NCBI GenBank assembly: GCA_964644675.1
Contig: CAZXWK010000003.1
Span: 1-64,000 of the forward strand
DNA from: CAZXWK01 sp964644675
GTDB taxonomy: Bacteria; Actinomycetota; Coriobacteriia; Anaerosomatales; JAAXUF01
Direction: 5' to 3'
Length of the DNA stretch: 64,000 nucleotides
Within the stretch, counting starts at the first letter, position 1. Each line of letters opens with the position of its first letter. The notes under the pieces are model-generated. The model saw only the letters and a list, made by a program, of their open reading frames with translations. It ran no database searches and was not told the origin of the DNA. This document shows, in pieces, positions 16,351 through 25,195 of this stretch. The position numbers and the translations under genes were made by a program.

Positions 16351-18167
16351 CAGTGGGACACCTCTTCGCAGTCGGGACCGGCGGCGACGGCGCCTGCCGG
16401 CGTGAGCTCGACGTGGTTGCCGAGAATGCGGTGGACGGTCGCGTACACGAGCTCGGGCGAGAACGGCCGACCGTCGTAGCGGTTGAGCCGGTGTCCCGGC
16501 TCGCGCAGGCACTCTTCGCGGATGAGCCCGTCGAGCTGGCCGGTCGCGTTGCCTTCGACGACGATCGAGCGCTTGGCGCGCTCGAGGAACTCGGCGACGA
16601 CTCGGGCGGGGAAGGGGAGCAGCGTGACGAGCTGCAGCACGTTGACCGAGATCCCGTCGGCCTCGAGCCACCGTTTGGCCTCGAGGACCGGCATCTTGGT
16701 CGTGCCGAAGAGGATGAGCGACACGTCGGCCTCTCGGGGCCCGTACTCGCGCGGCGGCGGGACGAGGGTCGCGGCAAGCTCCATCTTGCGGAGCCGCTTC
16801 TCGTTCTGGGCCACGCGCGTCCCGGCGTCCTCGGTCGCCCAGCCGTGGGCGTCGTGCTCGTAGCTGTTCACCAGCTGCAGCGCGCCTTCGACGCCGGGCA
16901 GGACGCGCGTGGAGACGCCTGACTCGGTGACGGCGTAGCGCTCGTAGCCCTCGACCGGCCCGGTCGTGACGAGGTCGCCGCGGTCGATGGACACGGAGGC
17001 GGCGTCGAAGACCGGCCGCGTCTGCCGGTTGTCGGAGAGGTAGCTGTCGCCCAGCAGGATCACCGGCGTCTGGAGCTGATCGGCGAGGTTGAACGCCTGC
17101 CACGTGAGGTCGAAGGCTTCGGTGTGGTCGCCGGGCGCCAGGATGACGCGCGGGAACTCGCCTTGGGCCGCGTGCATCGCGAAGCGCAGGTCGGACTGCT
17201 CGGTCCACGTGGGGAGGCCCGTCGCGGGTCCCGGCCGCGTGAAGAGCCCGACCACGACCGCCGACTCGCTCACGCCGCCGAAGCCGAACGCTTCGACCAT
17301 GAGCGAGAAGCCGCCGCCGCTCGTGGCGCACATCGAGCGGGTACCGCCGAACGCCGAGCCGAGCACCATGTTCATCGCGGCGATCTCGTCCTCGGTGTGC
17401 TTGACGACGACGCCCTGGCTGTCGGCGTGCGACGCCATGAAGTGCAGGAGCGAGCTCGCCGGCGTCATCGGGTACGCGGCGTAGAATCCGATTCCCGCTG
17501 CGAGCGCCCCCAGCCCGAAGGCCTCGTTGCCGTCGACCAGGACGTAGGGCTCGACGGTCTCGCGCGGCCCGAGCTTGTACGGGAAGTCGCAGTGGGCCTG
17601 GGCGGCGGCTTCGAATCCCTTCGTGGCGGCCGCGACGTTCTGCTCGGCGACCTCGGGAGACTTGTGCGCGAACTGGGCGCGCAGCGAGTCGAGGAGCCCG
17701 CCGAGCGGGAAGTCGAGGTGGCCGAGCACGGCGCCGAGCGCGGTGACGTTGCGCATGATCTTGATGCCGCCCACGTCGTGGACGATGTCGCTCAGTGGGA
17801 CCGGGACCAGGCAGATGTCGTCTCGGCCACCCAGGTCCACGTCGGCCTCTGCGATATCGGTGGGGTCGAAGACGATCGCGCCGCCCTCGCTGATCTCGGC
17901 GAGGTGGAGTGGCACCGTCGCGGCGTCGAGCGCGACGAGGATGTCGGTCGGCATCACGTGGCTTAAGATCGGGTCTTCGCTGACGCGCAGGTGGTAGGTG
18001 TTGTGCCCGCCCTTGATGAGCGACGGGTACTCGGTGAGGTCGAAAGTGTGGTACCCGGCCCGGGCGAAGACGCGGGCGAGCGTCTGGCCCGCGGCCTTGA
18101 TCCCGAATCCGGCGGGACCGCCGATGCGGATGCGGACTTCTCGGCCATAGGGGGCGTGTTGTTGCAT
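16350..18167 (-). CDS. korA: 2-oxoacid:ferredoxin oxidoreductase alpha subunit (gamma-alpha fusion)
   Basis: This 605-residue subunit fuses the gamma domain (about 8-185, beginning RIGGPAGFGIKAAGQTLA) to the alpha pyrimidine-binding and transketolase C-terminal domains (from about 205; YPMTPASSLLHFM, TSGGGFSLMVEAFG, GLPTWTEQSDLRF). The fused arrangement is typical of KorA-type enzymes in actinobacteria and other anaerobes. The ATG at 18167 was chosen over an in-frame ATG 57 bases upstream because AGAGGAAG sits 5-8 bases ahead of it. It is divergent from coaBC over a 55-base shared control region. Confidence 0.93.
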   Translation of the reverse strand: MQQHAPYGREVRIRIGGPAGFGIKAAGQTLARVFARAGYHTFDLTEYPSLIKGGHNTYHLRVSEDPILSHVMPTDILVALDAATVPLHLAEISEGGAIVFDPTDIAEADVDLGGRDDICLVPVPLSDIVHDVGGIKIMRNVTALGAVLGHLDFPLGGLLDSLRAQFAHKSPEVAEQNVAAATKGFEAAAQAHCDFPYKLGPRETVEPYVLVDGNEAFGLGALAAGIGFYAAYPMTPASSLLHFMASHADSQGVVVKHTEDEIAAMNMVLGSAFGGTRSMCATSGGGFSLMVEAFGFGGVSESAVVVGLFTRPGPATGLPTWTEQSDLRFAMHAAQGEFPRVILAPGDHTEAFDLTWQAFNLADQLQTPVILLGDSYLSDNRQTRPVFDAASVSIDRGDLVTTGPVEGYERYAVTESGVSTRVLPGVEGALQLVNSYEHDAHGWATEDAGTRVAQNEKRLRKMELAATLVPPPREYGPREADVSLILFGTTKMPVLEAKRWLEADGISVNVLQLVTLLPFPARVVAEFLERAKRSIVVEGNATGQLDGLIREECLREPGHRLNRYDGRPFSPELVYATVHRILGNHVELTPAGAVAAGPDCEEVSH

Positions 18168-18209
18168 TGCGGCTTCCTCTCGGAGTGCGATGCGGTTGAT
18201 GCGGTGCCA

Positions 18210-18215
18210 TATACT
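18210..18215 (+). promoter_or_regulatory. -10 element for leaderless coaBC mRNA
   Basis: TATACT ends seven bases before the coaBC ATG, which puts the expected transcription start at the A of the start codon. The complementary strand of the same bases (CATATA read as TATATG) could serve as the korA -10, so the two divergent promoters may overlap. Confidence 0.55.
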
Positions 18216-18222
18216 TGTCCCC

Positions 18223-19461
18223 ATGACTGCTCACAGCGAAAAGCCGACGGTTGTTCTCGGCGTCACCGGATGCATCGCCGCGTACAAGGCGTGCGAGGTG
18301 GCGCGCGCGCTGATGCGCGGGGGTTGCCGCGTCAAGGTCGTGATGACCGAGGCCGCGACGCGCTTCGTCGGGCCGACCACGTTCCGCGCGCTCACGGGCG
18401 AGCCGGTCGCGGTCGGGCTCTGGGACGAGGCCGACGCGCACGTGCACCACGTCTCGCTCGCCGAGGAGGCCGACGTGTTCGTGATCGCGCCGGCCACCGC
18501 GAACACGCTCGCGAAGATCGCCGAGGGCCGCGCCGACGACCTGCTGTCCACGAGCGCGCTCGCGACCGAGGCGCCGCTCGTGCTCGCCCCGGCGATGAAC
18601 GTGCACATGTGGCGCGCCGAGACGACCGCCGTCGCCGTCGCGAAGCTCCGCGGGCGCGGCGCCGCCATCGTCGAGCCAGAGAGTGGCGAGCTCGCGTGCG
18701 GCGACGTAGGGGAGGGCCGCCTGGCCGGCGTCGACTCGATCGTCGAGGCGGTGCTCGTCGAGGTCCGCCGCTCGCGCGACCTGGCCGGCGTGCGGGTGCT
18801 CGTCACGGCCGGGCCGACGCGCGAGTACCTCGACCCCGTGCGCTACATCACCAACGGCAGCAGCGGCAAGACCGGCTACGCGATCGCCGAGGAGGCCGCG
18901 AGGCGCGGCGCCACGGTCACGCTCGTGAGCGGCCCGACCGAGCTGCCCGACCCGTTCGGCGTCAGCACGGTGCGGGTCGTCTCGGCGGCTCAGATGGCTG
19001 ACGTCACGCTCGCGGCGTACGGAGACGCCGACGTCGTGATCGCCACGGCGGCCGTCTCGGACTTCCGCCCGAGCGCCCCGAGCGAGCACAAGCAGAAGAA
19101 GGACGCCGCGCCGACGACGATCGAGCTCGAGCGAACCACCGACATCCTCGCGACGCTCGGTGCCCAGAAGGGCGGACGCGTTCTCGTGGGATTCGCCGCC
19201 GAGACTCGCGACGTTCTCGCCGCCGCGCGCGACAAGCTCGCCGCCAAGCACCTCGACCTCGTCGTCGCGAACGACGTGTCGGTCGAGGGGCTCGGCTTCG
19301 CGTCCGACGACAACCGCGTGTGGCTCGTCTCGGCGGGAAGCCCCGACGAGCCCGAGGAGCTGCCCGTCCAGAGCAAGCGCGCGATCGCGCGCACGCTGCT
19401 CGACCGCATCGCACCGGCCGCGCGCGACGCGGCCTCACGCCGAGAAGGGGATTCGAGATGA
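18223..19461 (+). CDS. coaBC: Bifunctional phosphopantothenoylcysteine decarboxylase/phosphopantothenate-cysteine ligase
   Basis: CoaBC (412 residues) carries out two consecutive steps of coenzyme A synthesis. The N-terminal CoaC flavoprotein half (1-185) has GVTGCIAAYKA, the catalytic His in HVHHVSLAEEADV, APATANTLAKIA and APAMNVHMW, with the active-site cysteine in GELACGDVGEGRL. The CoaB half (190-400) begins VLVTAGPTREYLDPVRYITNGSSGK and contains ATAAVSDFRP and the lysine stretch KQKKD. No ribosome site is visible and the -10 is seven bases upstream, so the message is probably leaderless. The stop overlaps the next ATG. Confidence 0.95.
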   Translation: MTAHSEKPTVVLGVTGCIAAYKACEVARALMRGGCRVKVVMTEAATRFVGPTTFRALTGEPVAVGLWDEADAHVHHVSLAEEADVFVIAPATANTLAKIAEGRADDLLSTSALATEAPLVLAPAMNVHMWRAETTAVAVAKLRGRGAAIVEPESGELACGDVGEGRLAGVDSIVEAVLVEVRRSRDLAGVRVLVTAGPTREYLDPVRYITNGSSGKTGYAIAEEAARRGATVTLVSGPTELPDPFGVSTVRVVSAAQMADVTLAAYGDADVVIATAAVSDFRPSAPSEHKQKKDAAPTTIELERTTDILATLGAQKGGRVLVGFAAETRDVLAAARDKLAAKHLDLVVANDVSVEGLGFASDDNRVWLVSAGSPDEPEELPVQSKRAIARTLLDRIAPAARDAASRREGDSR

Positions 19462-19826
19462 CGCCGCGCTACCTCGAAGGCAACGCCAAGAAGCTCTCCG
19501 CCTACGTGGGCGAGGACGAGATGTACAACGACCGGCCGCTCTACCAGGCGCTCGTGGAGCAGTCCCGCTCGCAGGGCTGCGCCGGCGCGACCGCGCTGCG
19601 CGGCATGACCGGCTACGGCGCCTCGAGCCGCGACGTCGCCAAGCACGGGTTGCGCATGTCGACCGACTGCCCTGTCGTGGTCTCGGTGATCGACGACGCC
19701 GTGCGCATCACCGCGCTCGCCGAGGTCTGGCAGACGATGCTGCCGGCGGGACTGATCACGATGGAGGACGTCAACGTCGTGGTGTACCGCGGGGAGGAGC
19801 AGGACGGCGAGCATCCCGCCGAGTAG
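19458..19826 (+). CDS. DUF190 family protein
   Basis: This 122-residue protein matches the DUF190 family (ferredoxin-like, PII-related fold). It has KLSAYVGEDEMYNDRPLYQALVE at 12-34, GCAGATALRGMTGYGA at 40-55 and the C-terminal LPAGLITMEDVNVVVY. Members often accompany fluoride exporters (CrcB), but no such gene is present here. The function is unknown; nucleotide binding is plausible from the fold. The ATG overlaps the coaBC stop (ATGA), so it is translationally coupled. Confidence 0.88.
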   Translation: MTPRYLEGNAKKLSAYVGEDEMYNDRPLYQALVEQSRSQGCAGATALRGMTGYGASSRDVAKHGLRMSTDCPVVVSVIDDAVRITALAEVWQTMLPAGLITMEDVNVVVYRGEEQDGEHPAE

Positions 19827-19903
19827 CTCGGATTCGCCCCGATTCGCGGGTTGCCCCTGCCACTCTCGGCGGGTACCATATCGCTTTGCCGCTTGTTGGC
19901 GAT

Positions 19904-19980
<77 letters not shown>

Positions 19981-19982
19981 TG

Positions 19983-20007
19983 AAAACCCCTGCGTAGGGG
20001 CCGTTTT
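19983..20007 (+). terminator. Terminator downstream of tRNA-Pro
   Basis: AAAA, then CCCCT (19987-19991), loop GCGT, AGGGG (19996-20000), then CCG and TTTT. It is a short Rho-independent-type hairpin with a four-T tail directly after the tRNA CCA. Confidence 0.6.
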
Positions 20008-20050
20008 CCGGGACATCGGAGACGGCCCTTCGCTCGTCTCTTGGGGCGTC

Positions 20051-20074
20051 TGACAGCTACCGTGACAGCTACCG
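20051..20074 (+). repeat. Tandem 12-bp direct repeat downstream of tRNA-Pro
   Basis: TGACAGCTACCG occurs twice head to tail (20051-20062, 20063-20074), 70 bases beyond the tRNA 3' end. Short direct repeats at this distance resemble integrase arm-binding sites. No integrase gene is recognised nearby. Confidence 0.6.
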
Positions 20075-20207
20075 CCTCACCATCTGCGCCAAGTGCCTCG
20101 GTCGAGTGGTGCTTGTTCGTGCCTGGGGTCGGGTCGGCGTCCGGGGGATACACAGGTGAGGAACCCGAGGACACGAGCAACCGTCAGGACTCTGACAGGG
20201 GGCGCAC

Positions 20208-20504
20208 ATGGAACGGCATGAGATCAAGTCCCGCGTCGATGCGAAGCTCGACAACTGGAAGCGCGACCTCAATCAAATGCGGGTCAAGGTCGATGCGTCT
20301 GAAGGCGATGAGAAGGCGGCTTACCGCGATCATGTCATCGCGCTTCAAAGACAGCACGAGGACTTGCAGGTCAGGGCCGCCAAGGCGTGGGAGACGGCCG
20401 ATGACGGCGACGCGGAGTGGGATTCGGTCGTAGACGACATCGAGAAGGCGCTGGACGAGTGGGAAAAGGGTGCCGCGAGAACTCGGGACGACGTTCTGAG
20501 CTAG
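20208..20504 (+). CDS. Small coiled-coil protein (sll1863-like stress protein type)
   Basis: This 98-residue, almost all-helical, highly charged protein reads like the small coiled-coil proteins annotated as sll1863-type stress response: KLDNWKRDLNQMRVKV near the start, a central Gln/His/Glu-rich coil and a C-terminal WDSVVDDIEKALDEWEKG. There are no cysteines and no membrane segment. Molecular function is unknown; family assignment is by overall look. GGGGG precedes the ATG. It is the first gene after the tRNA-Pro. Confidence 0.75.
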   Translation: MERHEIKSRVDAKLDNWKRDLNQMRVKVDASEGDEKAAYRDHVIALQRQHEDLQVRAAKAWETADDGDAEWDSVVDDIEKALDEWEKGAARTRDDVLS

Positions 20505-20616
20505 CGCCCCATCGTCGGGGAGTGACTACGAGCGCAGCCATGGATTGCGACTACGTCGAGCACTCATCTGGGTTGCGAGACGAAGTGAAACCCGGCCAAC
20601 CTCGACGCGCCCAATC

Positions 20617-21069
20617 CTACGGTCCGACCTGACTCTGATCGCTGAGTACCTCGATGAACCGCTCGAGCAGGTCGGTCAGCTGGTGCAATTCGTCCGAGGT
20701 CATCAGCGATTCGGCCCAGGCGGACGCTTCCTTCAGTGACTGGCGGATCGCGGGGAGCAGCGCGTCTGCTTCGGGCGTAAGGGAGATGAGGCGGGACCGT
20801 TTGTCGGCTGGATTCGGCGACGCCGTGACCAGCCCCCGCTTCTCGAGTCGGCTGATGACACCGCTCACGGTCGGCGAGTCGGCGGCCATGAACTCCGCGA
20901 TCTGACCGGGAGTGCTCTGCCTCCCAGCGCTCGAGTCGATCGCGAGCATCGCGACGGCCTGCTGGGGGGTGAGCCCAAGTTCGCGGACTCGTGCAGCTGC
21001 ACGGGCCCCCAGCAGCCGGTTTGCCGTGAGCAGCAGATACCCTATGTCGAGCACCGGGGGGCGTCCCAT
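20617..21069 (-). CDS. MarR family transcriptional regulator
   Basis: This 150-residue winged-helix regulator has dimerisation helices at both ends, a recognition region around STPGQIAEFMAADSPTVSGVISRLEKRGLV (about 52-82) and the wing sequence NPADKRSRLISLTPEA, the typical MarR D-x-R-S/R motif. MarR proteins usually repress and are released by small phenolic or drug-like ligands. It is divergent from a GT1 glycosyltransferase across 94 bases holding a perfect inverted repeat, so it most likely controls that gene and itself. Confidence 0.9.
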   Translation of the reverse strand: MGRPPVLDIGYLLLTANRLLGARAAARVRELGLTPQQAVAMLAIDSSAGRQSTPGQIAEFMAADSPTVSGVISRLEKRGLVTASPNPADKRSRLISLTPEADALLPAIRQSLKEASAWAESLMTSDELHQLTDLLERFIEVLSDQSQVGP

Positions 21070-21101
21070 CGAAGGCTCCTTGCTGACTGAGGCTATTTCG
21101 C

Positions 21102-21118
21102 GTGCTAATCTCTAGCAC
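21102..21118. promoter_or_regulatory. Probable MarR operator
   Basis: GTGCTA and TAGCAC form perfect 6-bp arms around ATCTC (17 bp in total) in the divergent intergenic region. The size and symmetry match MarR binding sites. Confidence 0.65.
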
Positions 21119-21163
21119 ACTAAGTAAATCACAACGGGTGCCAGCCAGAAAGCGAGAAGAGTC

Positions 21164-22420
21164 GTGGATCCCCAGCGGATCGTGATCGTCGCGCTTGGAA
21201 GCCGAGGCGACGTGCAGCCGCACGTTGCCCTCGGCGTCGGGTTGGCTCGTGCAGGACACTCCATACGAGTTCTGACGTCGTCGGACTTCCGAGAGCTGGT
21301 GGAGTCGCACGGGCTCGAATTCGTCGATGCGGGCGGGAGCACGCAGGCGGTGGCCAAGGAGATGGAGGATCTGCTCGAACAGGGCAACTTCCTCAAGATT
21401 CTCAGGAAGATGGGCGAGGCCGCCAACGAACTGTCAGTCGAGGCGGCCAAGCGAGGACTCGCCGCGTGTGAGGGTTGCGAGCTGATCATCGCCGGTCTCG
21501 GAGGCCTCTCCATCGCCTCTTCGCTGGCCGAGAAGCTCGGGGTCCGTTTCGTGCCTGCGTATCTCTATCCGTTCACTCCGACACGCGAGTTCCCCAGCGT
21601 GCTGGCTGGAATCCCTCAGACGCCACTCACTTCGTGGCTCAACCCACTGTCTCACCGCCTTGGGCAGGAGATGATGTGGCGGACCACGAGGTCTTCCACG
21701 AACCGAGCCCGGCGAGACGTGCTCGGGCTGCCGCCCGCGCCGTTCTGGGCCGCATCTGAGGGCTCCCGTCAGCCAAGGGACCTCGTGCTCTACGGCTACA
21801 GCCCTCACGTCATCCCGGTTCCCGGGGACTGGAGCGATCGGCACGTGGTGACGGGCTACTGGTTCTTGGATGAGCCGGACGGCTGGGTACCACCGGGCGA
21901 ACTGGCCGACTTCCTCCAAGCAGGTCCGGCGCCGGTATACATCGGATTTGGAAGCATGGGGAGCAAGAATGCCGAGAGCACGGCCGACATGGTGCTTGAA
22001 GCGCTGAGTAGAACCGGGCAACGGGGCGTTCTGTCATCCGGCTGGGGCGGGCTCAAGAAGAGCTCCCTTCCGGACGGGGTGATGATGGTGGGTGCGGTCC
22101 CCCACGGCTGGCTGTTCTCTCGGATGGCTGCGGTCGTTCATCACGGGGGCGCGGGGACGACGGCGGCGGGGTTCCGTGCCGGTGTTCCCGCCGTCATCGC
22201 GCCCGTGCTCGGCGACCAGCCGTTCTGGGCGCGACGAGCGCATGCGCTCGGAGTGGCTCCGGCGCCGGTCATGAGACGACATCTCACGGTCGAGCATCTC
22301 GCTCATGCTATCGAACAGGCAACGTCAGACTCCGCAATGCGCACTAGGGCTTCAGATCTCGGCGAGAAGATCCGCAGCGAGGACGGGGTCGCAGGGGCGG
22401 TTCAGGCGCTCTTTCTGTGA
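21164..22420 (+). CDS. GT1-family glycosyltransferase (macrolide/sterol glucosyltransferase-like)
   Basis: This 418-residue GT-B enzyme opens with IVIVALGSRGDVQPHVALGVGLARAGH, the acceptor-domain signature shared by sterol 3-beta-glucosyltransferases and macrolide glycosyltransferases. The C-terminal UDP-sugar site is clear: VYIGFGSMGS near residue 260 and VVHHGGAGTTAAGFRAGVPAVIAPVLGDQPFW near 325-355. The acceptor is unknown. Control by a divergent MarR regulator suggests inactivation of a small hydrophobic or antibiotic-like compound. It has a GTG start. Codon use looks slightly less GC-biased than in the operons to the left. Confidence 0.87.
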   Translation: MDPQRIVIVALGSRGDVQPHVALGVGLARAGHSIRVLTSSDFRELVESHGLEFVDAGGSTQAVAKEMEDLLEQGNFLKILRKMGEAANELSVEAAKRGLAACEGCELIIAGLGGLSIASSLAEKLGVRFVPAYLYPFTPTREFPSVLAGIPQTPLTSWLNPLSHRLGQEMMWRTTRSSTNRARRDVLGLPPAPFWAASEGSRQPRDLVLYGYSPHVIPVPGDWSDRHVVTGYWFLDEPDGWVPPGELADFLQAGPAPVYIGFGSMGSKNAESTADMVLEALSRTGQRGVLSSGWGGLKKSSLPDGVMMVGAVPHGWLFSRMAAVVHHGGAGTTAAGFRAGVPAVIAPVLGDQPFWARRAHALGVAPAPVMRRHLTVEHLAHAIEQATSDSAMRTRASDLGEKIRSEDGVAGAVQALFL

Positions 22421-22537
22421 CGCGCAGCTGATCCGTCCCGGCGGGAGTGTGGCCAGGAACGGGCTCCGTGGTGCCGCGTCGGACGTCTCTACCTGCGCCT
22501 GAGGTTTGTCGGGACAGCGTGCGGGCACACTCCTGAC

Positions 22538-25072
22538 ATGGACCCGAGCTCTCTGGACAGCTTCTGGGACGTACCGCTCGACGACGTGTTGTCCGGTATC
22601 GACGCGACGCGGTTGGGCCTGACCGAGGCGCAGGCACGGGATCGCCTGCAGAGACTCGGGCCCAACCTGGCGACTCCGCCCAGGCAGTTCCGGGCTATCG
22701 TCGAGTTTCTGCGGTTCTTCGCCAACCCGCTGGTGTTGATACTGCTCGTGGCGAGCGTCGTCTCCTACGTGACGGGTGGCCACGCGGAAGCCCTGATCAT
22801 CGTGACCATAGTCGTTGTGAGCGTGGTCCTGAACTTCTACCAGGTGTTCCAGGCGCAGCGGGCCGTGGAAGACCTGCGCCGCCAGGTCGCTCTGACGGCA
22901 TCCGTGAAGCGGGACGGTGTCTTCCGCGACGTTCCTGTTGCCGAGTTGGTTCCGGGCGACGTCATCACGCTCTCGGCGGGGAGTCTCGTGCCCGCTGACG
23001 CGCGACTGCTGGACGAGAACGACCTGCACGTTCGCGAGGCCGCTCTGACGGGCGAGTCACTGCCGATCGAGAAGGATGCCGCCGAGCTGACGGCCGGACC
23101 ACACGGCCTATCAGACGCTCTGAACAGCGTCTTCATGGGTACGTCCGTGCAGTCTGGGATCGCAACCGCGGTTGTCGTGCGCACCGGCGCGTCGACGCAG
23201 CTCGGGCACATCGCGGGATCTCTGGCGCAGCACGAGCCGAAGACGGAATTCGACCGAGGGATCGAAAGCTTCGGATTCCTCCTGATGCGCGTGATCATGG
23301 TCCTGGTCGTGTTCGTGTTCGCGGTGAACCTCGCGTTCCACCGGCCTCTGCTGGATTCGCTTCTGTTCGCGCTCGCATTGGCGGTCGGCCTCACACCCGA
23401 GCTGCTGCCGGTGGTCTTGACCGTCACGCTGTCGCAAGGCGCCAAGCGCATGGCGCGCAAGAAGGTCATCGTCAAGCAGCTTGCGGCCATCGAGAACTTC
23501 GGCTCGATCGAGATCCTGTGCAGCGACAAGACAGGCACGCTGACACTGGGCGAGGTCACGCTTCAGCGCAGCGTGGACGTGCGTCTCAACGACTGCGACC
23601 GCGTTGGGGAGTGGGTCTACCTCAACAGCTACTTCGAAGCCGGCGTGAAGGATCCGCTCGACGACGCCATCCTCGAACACCCGCACCCGGACATCGAGGA
23701 GTTCAGCAAGCTCGATGAGATCCCGTTCGACTTCGAGCGGCGGCGGCTATCCGTCGTCGTGCAGCGAGGTGACGAGCGCACACTCGTCACCAAGGGCGCC
23801 GTCGAGGACCTCTTCGAGGTCTGCACGCACGTGGAAGTCGAGGGTGGTCGCGTCGTGCCCTTCGACGCGGAGCATCGTGAGTTCGCCGAGAAGTCCTACC
23901 GGCAGCTCAGCGCCGACGGCTATCGGGTCCTGGGGGTCGCGACGCGCGCCGTGGACGCGCGCGCCGAGTACAGCCGCGAAGACGAGCGCGAGCTTACGCT
24001 GATCGGGTTCGCGGCCTTCCTCGACCCACCCAAAGAGGGGGTCGCCGACACGCTGAAGCGGCTCGCAGACGACGGTGTGCGCGTGCTGATCATGACCGGA
24101 GACAACGAGCATGTGACACGCAAGACGGCGCACGACGTAGGCCTGCCCGCGGACGACATCATCGTCGGCACCGAGGTCGACGTCATGAACGACGTGGCGC
24201 TCGCAGTGAAGGCCGAACAGGGCGCGATGTTCGCGCGTGTATCTCCGGATCAGAAGAACCGCGTCATCACGGCGCTCCAGGCACGCGGTTGGGTCGTCGG
24301 GTTCCTTGGCGACGGCATCAACGACGCGCCGTCCATGCACGCCGCCGACGTGGGCATCTCGGTCGTCAATGGGGTCGACGTCGCTCGGGACGCCGCCAAC
24401 ATCATCCTTCTGGAGAAGGATCTGGCGGTTCTGAACGACGGTATTCGCGAGGGTCGCAGCAGCTTCGCCAACATCATGAAGTACATCGTCATGGGCACGA
24501 GCTCGAACTTCGGGAACATGTTCTCGATGGCCGGCGCATCGCTCTTCCTTCCGTTCCTTCCCATGCTGCCCACGCAGATCCTGCTCAACAACTTGCTGTA
24601 CGACATGTCGCAGATGGCCATCCCGACCGACAACGTCGACGACGAACTCATGCGCCGGCCGAAGCGCTGGCGGATCGACTTCATCCGACAGTTCATGGTC
24701 ATCATCGGACCCATCAGCTCTGTCTACGACTTTCTGACGTTCGGCGCGTTGCTGTTCGTGTTCCACGCCAACGAGCAGCTCTTCCACACGGGTTGGTTCG
24801 TGGAGTCACTGGTGACGCAGACCCTGGTCGTCTTCGTCATCCGCACGGCAGGCAATCCGCTGAAGAGTCGGCCGAGTCGGGCGCTCACACTTGCGGTGCT
24901 CGCCGTCGTGCTCACGGGCTTCGTGCTGCCGTTCACACCGCTCGGCGGGCTCTTCGGCTTCACACCGATGCCGCCCCTGCTCATCGCCACGATCCTGGTG
25001 CTCGCGGTCACGTACTTGGGTCTGGTCCAGGTCGTGAAGAAGCGGTTCTACCGTCATCACGAGCTGATCTAG
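22538..25072 (+). CDS. mgtA: P-type magnesium-translocating ATPase, MgtA/MgtB type
   Basis: This 844-residue P-type ATPase shows all the catalytic landmarks: TGESLPIEKD (actuator), CSDKTGTLTLGE (phosphorylated Asp), KGAVEDL (nucleotide site), MTGDN and GDGINDAPSMHAADVGISV. The cation N-domain (DDVLSGIDATRLGLTEAQARDRLQRLGPN) comes first. Membrane segment 4 reads VGLTPELLPVVLTVTLSQGAKRMARKKVIVKQLAAIENFGSIE, the MgtA/B form, and the C-terminal LLNNLLYDMSQMAIPTDNVD is also characteristic of that group. It should import Mg2+ (or Ni2+). No leader peptide or Mg riboswitch is evident in the 117-base upstream gap. Confidence 0.92.
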   Translation: MDPSSLDSFWDVPLDDVLSGIDATRLGLTEAQARDRLQRLGPNLATPPRQFRAIVEFLRFFANPLVLILLVASVVSYVTGGHAEALIIVTIVVVSVVLNFYQVFQAQRAVEDLRRQVALTASVKRDGVFRDVPVAELVPGDVITLSAGSLVPADARLLDENDLHVREAALTGESLPIEKDAAELTAGPHGLSDALNSVFMGTSVQSGIATAVVVRTGASTQLGHIAGSLAQHEPKTEFDRGIESFGFLLMRVIMVLVVFVFAVNLAFHRPLLDSLLFALALAVGLTPELLPVVLTVTLSQGAKRMARKKVIVKQLAAIENFGSIEILCSDKTGTLTLGEVTLQRSVDVRLNDCDRVGEWVYLNSYFEAGVKDPLDDAILEHPHPDIEEFSKLDEIPFDFERRRLSVVVQRGDERTLVTKGAVEDLFEVCTHVEVEGGRVVPFDAEHREFAEKSYRQLSADGYRVLGVATRAVDARAEYSREDERELTLIGFAAFLDPPKEGVADTLKRLADDGVRVLIMTGDNEHVTRKTAHDVGLPADDIIVGTEVDVMNDVALAVKAEQGAMFARVSPDQKNRVITALQARGWVVGFLGDGINDAPSMHAADVGISVVNGVDVARDAANIILLEKDLAVLNDGIREGRSSFANIMKYIVMGTSSNFGNMFSMAGASLFLPFLPMLPTQILLNNLLYDMSQMAIPTDNVDDELMRRPKRWRIDFIRQFMVIIGPISSVYDFLTFGALLFVFHANEQLFHTGWFVESLVTQTLVVFVIRTAGNPLKSRPSRALTLAVLAVVLTGFVLPFTPLGGLFGFTPMPPLLIATILVLAVTYLGLVQVVKKRFYRHHELI

Positions 25073-25195
25073 GCGCTCGTCTCACATACCAGCGCGTGGG
25101 GGAGCGAGTTCGGTCCGAACGCGGATTCCGGCCGACCGCGAGGAGCTCATCCGTGGCGGACGAGCAGTTCGGCTCATCGGTGCGCGCGCCTGGCG

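Noticed and set aside
20041..20207. Short open frames after tRNA-Pro as a remnant integrase
   Set aside because: No tyrosine-recombinase motif (R...HxxR...Y) is present in any frame; only the direct repeats are notable.
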